IMG/VR virus record: IMGVR_UViG_3300028287_000374
Span: 1-28,143 of that record
Source: a virus
Reading direction: 5' to 3' (one strand)
DNA: 28,143 nucleotides
Below are positions 13,415-20,717 of the stretch, in pieces. The notes under the pieces are model-generated. The model saw nothing but the letters and a program-made list of their open reading frames with translations. It was not told the DNA's origin and made no database searches. The position numbers and the translations under genes were made by a program. Position 1 is the stretch's first letter. Every line of letters starts with the position of its first letter.

Positions 13415-14197
13415 TTACATAGACCAACGTTTGACTGTGTAACTTACCTCTGTTGTGAAGCCTGTATCTTGCGTGAAATTAATTTCTAGATTGTCGCCGT
13501 TGATAGTAGTAGAGAATTCGATGTTTGAGAATTCATCAACTTCTGCAATACCGTCGCTATCGTCTTGCCAAATTTCAGTATTGTCATCTGTTAGCTTTGC
13601 TTGTGCAACACCTAATGGATAACCGTTAACTATTTTAAGTTGTCCAACACGAATATACGTTACATTACCATCGTATTGTTTTAGGGAATAATCAACAAAG
13701 AATGATGTACACACATCACGTTGGTATTTTAAGAATACACCGTTTGTATCTGTAAATGTTTTTCTATATAGACTTGGACGTAAACCAGTAACTGCATCTA
13801 ACGAACTTAGGTGTTGATCTGCAAATAGTTGATTGAATGAATTTTCCGTAATTACTTCGACTTGTTTTCTTGGGCGACCGTATTCTGCTACGTTGAATGC
13901 AGCAGTGTTATTCATTGCAGTAAGTAATGCTTCTACATCTACCACATGACGAATTACAAGGTCTTCATCTATGATTAATCCAGGCTCTGGGTTGTCTACA
14001 CTATCTAACCATGACTGTATTACCGCATGTGCATTTGCAAATGGATCAAACTGTATCTCATTAATTGCATCATCGATGCCAACAAACAATTGATTGGTGT
14101 CTGTAGTAAACCCCATTTCACCTGTTTCAAGTGTGGCAGATGTGATTTCATCGCGGAAACCGCGTCTTAATAAAATTTTTACGTTCTCTGTAGACAT
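13415..14197 (-). CDS. Tail-fibre / receptor-binding-type protein with Mtd_N-like N-terminus
   Basis: A 260-aa protein. The first 45 residues, NVKILLRRGFRDEITSATL then ETGEMGFTTDTNQLFVGIDD, match the Mtd_N pattern (Arg-Arg-G at the start, L-x-x-GE-x-G-F-x-TDT-x-x-(L/V)-x-(I/V)-G) found at the base of phage fibres and receptor-binding proteins. The rest is beta-rich (Asp/Thr/Asn rich), ending in FTTEVSYTVKRW. It is the first gene of the late operon, 24 nt after a late promoter, with an AGGAG ribosome site. It may be a full short fibre or only an adaptor; the size is small for a whole fibre. Confidence 0.7.
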   Translation of the reverse strand: MSTENVKILLRRGFRDEITSATLETGEMGFTTDTNQLFVGIDDAINEIQFDPFANAHAVIQSWLDSVDNPEPGLIIDEDLVIRHVVDVEALLTAMNNTAAFNVAEYGRPRKQVEVITENSFNQLFADQHLSSLDAVTGLRPSLYRKTFTDTNGVFLKYQRDVCTSFFVDYSLKQYDGNVTYIRVGQLKIVNGYPLGVAQAKLTDDNTEIWQDDSDGIAEVDEFSNIEFSTTINGDNLEINFTQDTGFTTEVSYTVKRWSM

Positions 14198-14214
14198 AAT
14201 GTAACTCCTAGTCG

Positions 14215-14904
14215 TTACATGTATTTATCAAAATACTCTTGAACCTTTAATGCCCATTGCATTGCATACTTGTCGAACTCTTCACCTTCGACTACAAATT
14301 CTTGATAATTACCAAGATTGTCTGCTTCAGCATCCCAACCAATCATCATAATAACGATAGTACGAATATCAGTTCCGTATAGTTCATTGTGGGCTGATGC
14401 GTATGCTGCACCTTGTAGGAAGTAATCTTCAATCCACTCACGCTTCTTAGGCTTGCGAGTAGTTTTGAAATCTACCATTGCAGGCTTACCGTTCCATACA
14501 CCAATGCAATCTGCTGTTCCAGCATAAAGACCTGGGTAGTATAGAGGTACTTCCGTCCCCCAACATTCGTTTAGATTGCTGAGTCCTTTATCAATTACAA
14601 TGTCTGAAAGTTCTTTAGCCATCTGATGAATAAGATTAGTACCTGTAGGTCTATCTTCTTCAAGAATAAACTTTTCTAAGTGTAAGTGTACTTGTGTACC
14701 AATACCAGTAGCAAGGTTCATAATGCGGTTAGCTTCTTCATTTCCGACACGCTTGCGCCATTCATGCATCGCTGTTTTATCAGCAAGCGCAGATAGTACT
14801 GTCGTTACGCTTGGTAATGGTTTCCCCCCTGGCGTTTGATAGTGACGGGATCCATCAACATTCACGCGCGACAAGGGGGTATATGTATAAGTTTCTTTTA
14901 GCAT
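14215..14904 (-). CDS. PD-(D/E)XK exonuclease (RecB/Cas4-like)
   Basis: A 229-aa nuclease. The N-terminus (RHYQTPGGKPLPSVTTVLSA) is the conserved entry of this phage family. Nuclease core: H74 in QVHLHLE, E118 in WGTEVPLYY, D132 in AGTADCIG, the D145-F-K147 pair in MVDFKTTR, and QGAAYASA as the QxxxY motif. These enzymes process DNA ends in replication and recombination. The gene has its own strong promoter, whose -10 box lies only 6 bp before the ATG, so the mRNA should be leaderless. The start fits family length, as no earlier in-frame start is needed. It stands alone between two late units. Confidence 0.88.
   Translation of the reverse strand: MLKETYTYTPLSRVNVDGSRHYQTPGGKPLPSVTTVLSALADKTAMHEWRKRVGNEEANRIMNLATGIGTQVHLHLEKFILEEDRPTGTNLIHQMAKELSDIVIDKGLSNLNECWGTEVPLYYPGLYAGTADCIGVWNGKPAMVDFKTTRKPKKREWIEDYFLQGAAYASAHNELYGTDIRTIVIMMIGWDAEADNLGNYQEFVVEGEEFDKYAMQWALKVQEYFDKYM
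14222..14229 (-). promoter_or_regulatory. T4-type late promoter GATAAATA
   Basis: GATAAATAC on the minus strand, 24 nt before the ATG of the fibre gene, embedded in the last codons of the nuclease gene. It should drive the fibre, radical SAM, Sm-like, PAAR and baseplate genes as one late unit. Confidence 0.75.
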
Positions 14905-14910
14905 ACGTAT

Positions 14911-14939
14911 AGTATACTATGATTCGAAAAGAATTACAA
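14911..14939 (-). promoter_or_regulatory. Early-type promoter giving a leaderless nuclease mRNA
   Basis: Minus strand: TTGTAA (14939-14934), spacer of exactly 17 bp, TATACT (14916-14911), then 6 bp to the ATG at 14904. The expected +1 is the A of the start codon. The same spacing occurs before the helicase and primase genes. Confidence 0.7.
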
Positions 14940-15401
14940 GCTCTTTTTTATGATTTCGATCATATCCGCTTTCTTTTTTCTGCGGTCAAGTGCTAGTCCA
15001 AGTGTTTCTTCTGCCCATTCGTCTAACTCTTTTTTAGTCATTGCTTCGAAGTCTGGCGTTTCTGCTTTCACATCTTCAGCCGGACTTACTTTAACTACAT
15101 CATCGTGTTTAATAACAATTGGGTCTGAACCAGTTTCAACTACAAGTTCATTTGTAACTTCTACAGATACTTCTTTTAGTTTACGCATTGCTTCTTCTTC
15201 AGTACGTGCTACTTTTGCCATAAACTCTCTATGACGTTTTGCGTCTAAGATTTCGCGTCTACGTTCAGCTACTTCCTTAGGTAGTTTAGAAAGTGCTAAT
15301 TCTTCTGCATTTAGCTCTTCACGTTCTGCATGAATTTTTTCATTCATTTCTTTTTTAGAAATAATTTTTAATTCTTTATCACCTTTAATAATTAATGGCA
15401 T
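14934..15401 (-). CDS. Charged protein with C-terminal SAP/HeH-like domain
   Basis: A 155-aa protein, Lys/Glu-rich and mostly helical (KKEMNEKIHAEREELNAEEL, RRREILDAKRHREFM), probably a coiled coil. The last 35 residues, AMTKKELDEWAEETLGLALD then RRKKKADMIEIIKKSL, fit a SAP/HeH helix-extension-helix: M-(T/K)-K-x-E-L-x-x-(W/L)-A then a second L-D-x-R-x-K-K-x-x-(M/L). Such domains commonly bind nucleic acid or act as small protein adaptors. It overlaps its upstream neighbour as TAATG and its end lies under the nuclease promoter. Role unknown; possibly virion assembly from its late transcription. Confidence 0.65.
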   Translation of the reverse strand: MPLIIKGDKELKIISKKEMNEKIHAEREELNAEELALSKLPKEVAERRREILDAKRHREFMAKVARTEEEAMRKLKEVSVEVTNELVVETGSDPIVIKHDDVVKVSPAEDVKAETPDFEAMTKKELDEWAEETLGLALDRRKKKADMIEIIKKSL

Positions 15402-15721
15402 TATCCAATCCTCTTATCAGTTGCTTTGTTAGCAAGTTTTTTAACTGTTTCTCTATCACTGTTTTCCTCACCTTGAGTTGGGGCTCCGACGAGTGTGATA
15501 GCGTCTACTGTTACTTTACTAGTATACTTGCTATTGCGCATTAAGTCAACAATTGATTCAGGTGTCACAGTGTGACCCATGTCATTTAACTCTCTAGCTA
15601 AAATATCAGTACCAATAGTGAAAATTGAATTCGCTTTTAAACGAACTAGATACGCATTGATATCATTAATCAATTGCGCATGTGAATTTGCATCTTCATT
15701 TAAAAGTGTTGAAATTTTCAT
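15401..15721 (-). CDS. Hypothetical small late protein
   Basis: A 106-aa soluble protein. The middle (IGTDILARELNDMGHTVTPES then IVDLMRNSKY) reads as helix-turn-helix-like alpha structure; the tail is polar and basic. No family recognised. It sits 5 nt after the scaffold-like gene and overlaps the SAP-domain gene, so it shares the late promoter at 16923-16930. Confidence 0.6.
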   Translation of the reverse strand: MKISTLLNEDANSHAQLINDINAYLVRLKANSIFTIGTDILARELNDMGHTVTPESIVDLMRNSKYTSKVTVDAITLVGAPTQGEENSDRETVKKLANKATDKRIG

Positions 15722-15726
15722 CTATT

Positions 15727-16887
15727 TTATCTCTTTGCACGACCTAGTGGTTCATCTTCTGGACCTGACATTGATTCATCGCCACCTGAAAATTCCATAT
15801 CCATCGAGATATCATCTTCCATATCTGCACCAATGTCGCCGCCAAGTTCTGCACCTGTCGCTGCCATGTCTGATGCTGGTTGCTGACCAGTTAGTACTAG
15901 TACTGCATCGTTAACTGCATCTTTAGTTGAACGTGCTTGGCCTAATAGACCTGCAATTGCTGAATCAGTTGCTTGCTTGAATGATGCAGATTGTTCTGGA
16001 CCATGTGAGTAAGCCATTTCATCTGCTAGTGGACCTAGTTGGTCATTTTGAATTTTACCTAGCTTTTCAATCATGTCTTGTAGTTCGTCTACAATACCAC
16101 GAGCCGCCATTGTGATTTCTGCATCAGCAGCGTCTGCTTCAAGTAGAGCATTAAGTTGAGCCATAAGGCCTTCTTCTAACTTTTCTTTTTTCATTGTGTA
16201 TTCCTTTGGTGCTTCGTAAGTATTGCTATACTTTTTCATTGTATCAAACTTTGGTGTTTCACCTTCATTTGCTTTTTCTGCTTTTGCTGCGTGTACTGCT
16301 TTACGCTGTGCATCTGATTTATATTTGCCTTCAGTTGCTACTTTTTCTTCAATGACTTCGTAATCGCCGCCTGATGATGCAGATTTCATTACTGCAGCGT
16401 CTTGTGCTTCTTTACGGGTTTTATATGTTTTATCTGATACGCCATATCCACGTGACTTGTCACGGATTTTAAAGCCCTCTGATACTGATTCATCTTTCTT
16501 TAGGAAAGCTGGCTTATCATCTTTTGTGCCCATCTTGCCGTCTTTGCCGGCATCCATTGGCATTTTATCTGACTTTGCTTTATCCTTCTTAGGAGCTTTG
16601 CCTTTTTTCTTATCTTGATATGCTTTAAGACCTGGAGGAAGTTCGCCTTCTGCTACATGTGCTTTAAGCAATGATTTAATTGTTTCTAACATAAGCATGT
16701 TCTCAACGTATGTACGATCCTGATGATCTGCACGTAGTTCACGCTTCTGTGCTTCTAGTGCTACTTTTGCTTCACGTAATGAAGCTAAGTCGCTTTCAAC
16801 TGAATATCCAAAGTTCGACTTCATATACTCGTTTAAACGAGTAGAAATCGCAACTGGATTTGTGTTATAAAAGATTGTTTTTTTCAT
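15727..16887 (-). CDS. Scaffold / prohead-core-like structural protein
   Basis: A 386-aa, strongly charged protein. The N-terminal 90 residues are helical (YSVESDLASLREAKVALEAQ); residues about 95-235 are Lys/Asp/Gly-rich and disordered; residues about 240-345 form a helical block (LLEADAADAEITMAARGIVD, ASFKQATDSAIAGLLGQARS); the tail is very acidic (GGDIGADMEDDISMDMEFSG). This resembles prohead-core and scaffold-type virion proteins of marine T4-like phages, but I name no exact homologue. The ATG at 16887 is preferred; a TTG 15 nt upstream has no better ribosome site. Late transcription supports a virion role. Confidence 0.6.
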   Translation of the reverse strand: MKKTIFYNTNPVAISTRLNEYMKSNFGYSVESDLASLREAKVALEAQKRELRADHQDRTYVENMLMLETIKSLLKAHVAEGELPPGLKAYQDKKKGKAPKKDKAKSDKMPMDAGKDGKMGTKDDKPAFLKKDESVSEGFKIRDKSRGYGVSDKTYKTRKEAQDAAVMKSASSGGDYEVIEEKVATEGKYKSDAQRKAVHAAKAEKANEGETPKFDTMKKYSNTYEAPKEYTMKKEKLEEGLMAQLNALLEADAADAEITMAARGIVDELQDMIEKLGKIQNDQLGPLADEMAYSHGPEQSASFKQATDSAIAGLLGQARSTKDAVNDAVLVLTGQQPASDMAATGAELGGDIGADMEDDISMDMEFSGGDESMSGPEDEPLGRAKR

Positions 16888-16922
16888 GGTAATGTACCCC
16901 AATACATAATTGTTATATTATG

Positions 16923-16930
16923 TATTTATC
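16923..16930 (-). promoter_or_regulatory. T4-type late promoter GATAAATA
   Basis: GATAAATAC on the minus strand, 35 nt before the scaffold-like ATG (16887), in the gap after the 209-aa gene. Confidence 0.7.
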
Positions 16931-16963
16931 ATTTAAGATCATATTTAATTTGTAAGGAAGTGC

Positions 16964-17593
16964 TTATTTGTTAATAGACTCGTAAATAGACTTAATTTTC
17001 TTCTTAGCTTGATTTGCATCGCCTTTTGCTCTTGAAAAACGTGCTTCTGCAATGTCCATTTTATTAAAATCGTTGCGTTTCTTTGCTACTTTGAATGAAT
17101 TCTTATGCAAAAGTGCATCTTCATAGCTTTGTTCAAATAGTGCATTGGTAGCCATTACTCTAGTAATCTCAGTTGAGTTTACTTTTTTGCCTTCATTAAG
17201 ATGCTTTGAAATAACGAATGCAGTTTCGTAAATATATAAGCCTTCGAATAACGTATCGTGTGTACGATTATCACGTATGTCGTAGTATCCATCGTCATTT
17301 TTCTCCACTGAGTAAAGTCCGATATCAACGCCAGTTGTTGTCTTTTTTGATTCATTGATAGTAGTTGCTACTTTCTTTGAAACATTATTTGATGCATTAT
17401 GAAAGCCTTTAAGGATGTTTTCCATAGCTTTAATGTCTGCTGTTTTTACACCAGGTGCAGTATCAATGATGCCAGCATCTTCACGTGCTTGTGCTTCTTG
17501 TTGTGCTTGTTGTTTAACCCCACTCTTGTCACCGTTTAGTGCTTTCATAAGGTTGCTCATTGCATCTACATCTTTTCTTGTTGGTGCTGTCAT
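16964..17593 (-). CDS. Hypothetical late protein, possibly virion-associated
   Basis: A 209-aa protein. The first 75 residues are polar helix with Gln/Ala-rich stretches (GVKQQAQQEAQAREDAGIID) and look disordered or scaffold-like; the middle GLYSVEKNDDGYYDIRDNRT is a beta strand pair; the C-terminal 80 residues are basic coiled-coil-like helix (FNKMDIAEARFSRAKGDANQ). No domain recognised. An AGAGGC ribosome site precedes it, 15 nt after the previous gene. It ends the late unit that begins at the tandem promoters near 18900. Confidence 0.6.
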   Translation of the reverse strand: MTAPTRKDVDAMSNLMKALNGDKSGVKQQAQQEAQAREDAGIIDTAPGVKTADIKAMENILKGFHNASNNVSKKVATTINESKKTTTGVDIGLYSVEKNDDGYYDIRDNRTHDTLFEGLYIYETAFVISKHLNEGKKVNSTEITRVMATNALFEQSYEDALLHKNSFKVAKKRNDFNKMDIAEARFSRAKGDANQAKKKIKSIYESINK

Positions 17594-17608
17594 TTTTGCC
17601 TCTTTCTA

Positions 17609-17803
17609 TTATACAGTTCTATAACCACGTAGTGTTGGTACCAACACACCTTTGTGTGTTAGCTTATCAGCTATCAATCCTTCACGGTCTGATAACTGAG
17701 ATTCATTAACATATTCATTCTCTGTGAAGAATTTCATAATTAAATCATTTTCTTCTTCTGTGATCATCACATATAGACCACCTAGAACTTCTGTAAGTCT
17801 CAT
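17609..17803 (-). CDS. Hypothetical small late protein
   Basis: A 64-aa protein with a clear AAGGAG ribosome site. DREGLIADKLTHKGVLV followed by a basic RGYRTV end gives the impression of a small winged-helix-like recognition helix and wing, but the match is too weak to name. It lies 9 nt after the 168-aa gene. Confidence 0.55.
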   Translation of the reverse strand: MRLTEVLGGLYVMITEEENDLIMKFFTENEYVNESQLSDREGLIADKLTHKGVLVPTLRGYRTV

Positions 17804-17812
17804 AGAAACTCC

Positions 17813-18319
17813 TTACTTATTAATCTTATTCAAAAGATTTCTAAATTGTGTTGCTGTCCTTGGATCGCTTGCTAGTTTATCAACTGACGATGCTTGTGCC
17901 GCCATTGCTTTGCGCTGTATCGGTGATAATGTCTTACCTTGACTTGCTTTGTCTACTGCATCTGCCGCTTGTTGTCCTGTTGCACCACCCAAGTTTTGTT
18001 TACCTAGACGTTGCATAGATTGTGCTTTTTGTGCTGATGGAGCTGATGTTTTATTTGCTCTCATCTCACTTGGAGATACAGTGCCGCCAGCTGAATATGC
18101 TTCTCGCACAAGACCTAATAATTCTTTGATTGCTTGTTCGTCACGGTCACGTAATGAACGCATTAAATTGACATAATCAGGAAAGTCAAGTGATTTCATG
18201 CGCTCACGCACATCATCCTCAGACGCGCCTGCCATATCTGCAATGTTCGCTAAACGTGTATTATATGGTGTTGCTGTTTCACTTAGCATTGCTTTTTCTA
18301 TGTCTTTTCTTAATGTCAT
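17813..18319 (-). CDS. Hypothetical late protein
   Basis: A 168-aa protein, helical throughout. The N-terminal 65 residues (NIADMAGASEDDVRERMKSL, DEQAIKELLGLVREAYS) form an ordered part; from about residue 75 it is Gln/Ser/Ala-rich with repeated QKAQSMQRL, QQAADAVDKA-type segments, suggesting a flexible or coiled-coil region, and ends in a basic helix. No family recognised. GAGAG is the likely ribosome site. Confidence 0.58.
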   Translation of the reverse strand: MTLRKDIEKAMLSETATPYNTRLANIADMAGASEDDVRERMKSLDFPDYVNLMRSLRDRDEQAIKELLGLVREAYSAGGTVSPSEMRANKTSAPSAQKAQSMQRLGKQNLGGATGQQAADAVDKASQGKTLSPIQRKAMAAQASSVDKLASDPRTATQFRNLLNKINK

Positions 18320-18326
18320 TTTCTCT

Positions 18327-18611
18327 CTACCTATTTAGTGACTTCAATCTACGTGAAGCTGGATTCATACGTTTTGTCATCTTTGACTTTCTAGCCATTC
18401 TAGAACCCATTTTAGCTTTAGTACGTGCTAATGTAAAACGCTTTTTAATATCTACTGGTTTGAAACATGATGTTGGGTTAGCGACTGTTTTGCCCTTTAG
18501 TCTACCACTTGAACAACGATACTTACGAACAACTGATTTACCTTTACGGGCATATACAAGTTTCGCTTCGTCTAGTTCTTCTTCTGTTCCAATAATTTCT
18601 TCAATAAGCAT
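18327..18611 (-). CDS. Basic small late protein, probably nucleic-acid binding or virion
   Basis: A 94-aa protein with a short acidic start (LIEEIIGTEEELDEAKL) and a very basic remainder, including RKYRCSSGRLKGKTVANPTS with two Cys 18 residues apart and TKAKMGSRMARKSKMTKRMN. The charge split suggests DNA or RNA contact or a capsid-internal protein, which is inference. The start overlaps the stop of the upstream membrane-protein gene by one base. Confidence 0.6.
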   Translation of the reverse strand: MLIEEIIGTEEELDEAKLVYARKGKSVVRKYRCSSGRLKGKTVANPTSCFKPVDIKKRFTLARTKAKMGSRMARKSKMTKRMNPASRRLKSLNR

Positions 18612-18862
18612 TAAAACGTTACCTTAAATACAGAAGTTAGTAGTGCGATTAACATAGTACCAAATAATGTTGATATTGCCCATACTACTACTTTCTTTAG
18701 TTCACTAATATCTTCTTTGATATCAGTATGATTCTTTTCTATCTGTGTTTCGACTCGTGCAATTGACTGGTCGATGTTTTTAAATCTTTCATGATTAGCA
18801 GCAACATGTACATCAAGTTTTTCTGCTTCGACACGTGCTAGTTTAGCTTCTATTTCAGACAT
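18611..18862 (-). CDS. Coiled coil plus C-terminal membrane anchor (XhlA/holin-like)
   Basis: An 83-aa protein: residues about 1-57 are a heptad-like helix with conserved-looking I/V/L spacing (NIDQSIARVETQIEKNHTDI), and residues about 58-79 are one hydrophobic segment (VVVWAISTLFGTMLIALLTS). This order, coiled coil then a single membrane helix at the end, is that of hemolysin XhlA and related lysis accessory proteins. A role in lysis or in anchoring a virion or host factor to the inner membrane is therefore likely but not proven; no endolysin is seen nearby. Two late promoters and GGAG precede it. Confidence 0.6.
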   Translation of the reverse strand: MSEIEAKLARVEAEKLDVHVAANHERFKNIDQSIARVETQIEKNHTDIKEDISELKKVVVWAISTLFGTMLIALLTSVFKVTF

Positions 18863-18892
18863 TGTAGGGCTCCAATGATTAATTGTTTCTTG

Positions 18893-18900
18893 TATTTATC
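18893..18900 (-). promoter_or_regulatory. T4-type late promoter GATAAATA, proximal of a tandem pair
   Basis: GATAAATAC on the minus strand, 30 nt before the ATG at 18862. It is the copy with the usual spacing to the gene. Confidence 0.72.
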
Positions 18901-18914
18901 ATTGTTGTCACCTT

Positions 18915-18922
18915 TATTTATC
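18915..18922 (-). promoter_or_regulatory. T4-type late promoter GATAAATA, distal of a tandem pair
   Basis: A second GATAAATA 22 bp upstream of the proximal copy and just downstream of a terminator. Two turns of helix apart, the two sites could both be used, raising expression of the long unit at 16964-18862. Confidence 0.55.
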
Positions 18923-18929
18923 TACGAAT

Positions 18930-18960
18930 AAAAAAACCCGACACAATAAATGTATCGGGT
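18930..18960 (-). terminator. Intrinsic terminator
   Basis: On the minus strand the stem ACCCGATAC / GTGTCGGGT (one mismatch) is followed by six U. It ends transcription from the 131-aa gene and insulates the tandem late promoters downstream. Confidence 0.8.
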
Positions 18961-18962
18961 CT

Positions 18963-19066
18963 AACATCTCTTGCTTAATGTGTGTCCATATACTGTACGA
19001 TACTGTAACTATGTACATGTGACCCCAAGACCATCAGATGAGTGGGTGCGTACCAAAGAGAATTAT
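18963..19066 (-). other. Non-coding 3' region between the 131-aa gene and its terminator
   Basis: About 104 nt with no usable gene; the longest minus-strand frame is 18 codons and has no ribosome site. It contains a direct repeat of ACAGTAT spaced by 3 bases and an ATGTACAT palindrome. No tRNA-like T-arm is present. It may be a 3' untranslated region or a small RNA processed from it. Confidence 0.4.
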
Positions 19067-19462
19067 TTACAGTAGGTCTGACATTGCAAATTCGATATTC
19101 GCCGGTGATGATAATATCACACTATCAATTACTACACCTTCAAAAATCTCTTTTAGAATAGCAACAGTGTCACCATTTCTTTCGAATATTCTGCCGTGTT
19201 CAACGGCAAATTTAAAGATGAAACCTGCACCTGTTAGTGTTGGTGCACCAACTTGATCCAGTGTTACTGAGATAGGGTTGTTCATGATGACTGGTTGTGC
19301 TACTAGATTGATTAAGTTGCATACGTCATCAAAGTTTTGTTGTGTTTGGTCAGCTACGTCACCTGTAGTTGTAATATCTAAACCTGAAACATATAATGTG
19401 TAAAAGTTAATATTGCCTGATAGATTTTCGCCTGCTCTTGCGGCGCCGTGAATTCTTGCCAT
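19067..19462 (-). CDS. Hypothetical virion-type protein in its own late unit
   Basis: A 131-aa beta-rich protein without Cys in the mature core except one (DDVCNLINLV). The start MARIHGAARAGENLSGNINF resembles that of the 82-aa gene (MAKAHESYDAGQFLTGSLTH), suggesting a shared N-terminal attachment motif M-A-(K/R)-x-H-x(3)-A-G-x-(F/N)-L-(T/S)-G. It has its own late promoter, GGAG and terminator, typical of a product needed in a set amount, such as a decoration or fibre protein. Function is inferred from context only. Confidence 0.6.
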   Translation of the reverse strand: MARIHGAARAGENLSGNINFYTLYVSGLDITTTGDVADQTQQNFDDVCNLINLVAQPVIMNNPISVTLDQVGAPTLTGAGFIFKFAVEHGRIFERNGDTVAILKEIFEGVVIDSVILSSPANIEFAMSDLL

Positions 19463-19490
19463 TGTTAATCTCCAATGTTAATTATAGTAG

Positions 19491-19498
19491 TATTTATC
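19491..19498 (-). promoter_or_regulatory. T4-type late promoter GATAAATA
   Basis: GATAAATAC on the minus strand, 28 nt before the ATG at 19462, placed directly after a terminator. Confidence 0.75.
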
Positions 19499-19507
19499 TT
19501 GTGGCAA

Positions 19508-19546
19508 TAAAAAAGACCCAGTAAATTAATACTGAGTCTTTTTGTT
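19508..19546. terminator. Intrinsic terminator, likely bidirectional
   Basis: A long stem AAAAGACCCAGTA / TACTGAGTCTTTT (one mismatch, loop about 6 nt) has A- and T-runs on opposite sides. On the minus strand it ends the 82-aa gene, 18 nt after its stop. Confidence 0.85.
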
Positions 19547-19564
19547 TTAACCTGGGGTTAGAAC

Positions 19565-19813
19565 TTAGTAGTCGAAATCTGCTACTGTGTAACCTGCACC
19601 TAGAGCTGCCTCTAGTGTTACTGCTGTCCATGCGCCGTTGTTTTCAACCGCAATGCGGCCGCCGTCTGCGCCTAGGATTACTACTGTTGCACGTGTTGAA
19701 GCTGTTTCAACAAGTACTTTCATGTCTACTGCTGATGTGTGTGTTACAGTAAAGTGTGTTAGTGAACCTGTTAGGAATTGACCTGCGTCATATGATTCGT
19801 GTGCTTTTGCCAT
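19565..19813 (-). CDS. Small, probably abundant virion protein
   Basis: An 82-aa, Ala/Thr/Val-rich beta protein (TRATVVILGADGGRIAVENN, AVTLEAALGAGYTVADF) with no Cys. Codon use is visibly more GC-rich and uniform than in neighbouring genes, with a strong GGAG site, its own late promoter and a strong terminator, all pointing to high expression. The N-terminus resembles that of the 131-aa gene. A decoration or head-fibre protein is plausible; not shown. Confidence 0.62.
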   Translation of the reverse strand: MAKAHESYDAGQFLTGSLTHFTVTHTSAVDMKVLVETASTRATVVILGADGGRIAVENNGAWTAVTLEAALGAGYTVADFDY

Positions 19814-19860
19814 TTTATTTCTCCATTAAATGTTTGCGAGACTATGTGTCTCTATACTAT

Positions 19861-19868
19861 TATTTATC
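19861..19868 (-). promoter_or_regulatory. T4-type late promoter GATAAATA
   Basis: GATAAATAA on the minus strand, 47 nt before the ATG at 19813, the longest spacing among the late sites. It would give a ~40-nt leader able to form a small hairpin (GAGACACATAGTCTC). Confidence 0.65.
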
Positions 19869-19880
19869 TTTTTTGTTCAG

Positions 19881-20717
19881 TTATTTGTCCCTAGATTGGA
19901 ACTTTCCGCCAAGTTTTCTACCTGTCTGATATGATGTTTTACCTAGATATGAACCCAGTTTGCCCGCACCATAGATTGCACCGACTGCCGCAGCCGCTTT
20001 AACAATTGGCTTGTCCCAAATCTTTTTCTTTTTGTCTTTTTTGTCATCAATGATGAAGTTCCCACGCTTTTGAAACTTTAGAAGTGCAGGTGTCAATTCA
20101 CTGCGCATTGCTGATGAACGCATATACTGTGCCATACGTGTTACTACTAGCGCACGTTGATTTTGATTTAGATTATCCCAATCGCCCACCAATCTACGCA
20201 TAGACTTTAGCATACCATCTTGTACATTTAATTGTCTTTCTAAACGCATTAGCATAGATTTCTCAAAACTAGCATTAGACTTGTTTGTACCGATGTGATT
20301 TAAGTAACGCATTACATCTGCTTTTTTTACACCAATGCGTGACATAGCAACTTTATCTTTGTCACTAGAATAGTCTTGGTCTTTACCCATAAGTCTGTTA
20401 AGCGCAATGTACAAGTCTGTACCACTTGTTCTAAAGTAATCAAAACTTTTGAATGCTCCTGTACGACTAGCATACTCACTAGCTAGTGGCGCAAAGTCAT
20501 AATCTTTGTTAAACACATTTAGCATCATCATTTGTACAAATGCTAGATTTGCCGCATCATCGATATTGACACTACTTGCAATCTTTTTGTTTCTGAACAA
20601 ACGACTTTCGGTAAGTTCGTGTACGAGTTGTAACTTACTATCATTATTTTCTTCGAATGTGTGACCACCTTCAATTTGAGCCCACTCATTTGCTGTATAT
20701 TTTTTCTTACTCATCAT
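19881..20717 (-). CDS. Hypothetical late protein with C-terminal hydrophobic segment
   Basis: A 278-aa, largely helical protein. The N-terminal 230 residues contain blocks such as VNIDDAANLAFVQMMMLNVF and MLKSMRRLVGDWDNLNQNQR; a Lys/Asp-rich hinge (IIDDKKDKKKKIWDKP) precedes a Gly/Ala-rich hydrophobic stretch (IVKAAAAVGAIYGAGKLGSY) and a basic tail. The stretch could insert in a membrane. No family recognised. The start is a double ATG overlapping the end of the 69-aa gene. LVGDW plus a Gln/Asn region also occurs near the C-terminus of the 728-aa protein (LVGDWGQWL), perhaps by chance. Confidence 0.6.
   Translation of the reverse strand: MMSKKKYTANEWAQIEGGHTFEENNDSKLQLVHELTESRLFRNKKIASSVNIDDAANLAFVQMMMLNVFNKDYDFAPLASEYASRTGAFKSFDYFRTSGTDLYIALNRLMGKDQDYSSDKDKVAMSRIGVKKADVMRYLNHIGTNKSNASFEKSMLMRLERQLNVQDGMLKSMRRLVGDWDNLNQNQRALVVTRMAQYMRSSAMRSELTPALLKFQKRGNFIIDDKKDKKKKIWDKPIVKAAAAVGAIYGAGKLGSYLGKTSYQTGRKLGGKFQSRDK

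Noticed and set aside
16888-16902. TTG start five codons upstream of the scaffold-like gene
   Set aside because: ATG at 16887 is a stronger start and the added residues have no support.
18190-18627. 145-codon plus-strand frame
   Set aside because: Antisense to two late genes with good ribosome sites; the product is hydrophobic and low in conserved pattern, as expected of a reverse-frame shadow.
18963-19066. Possible tRNA gene
   Set aside because: No T-arm, acceptor pairing or anticodon arm could be drawn on either strand.
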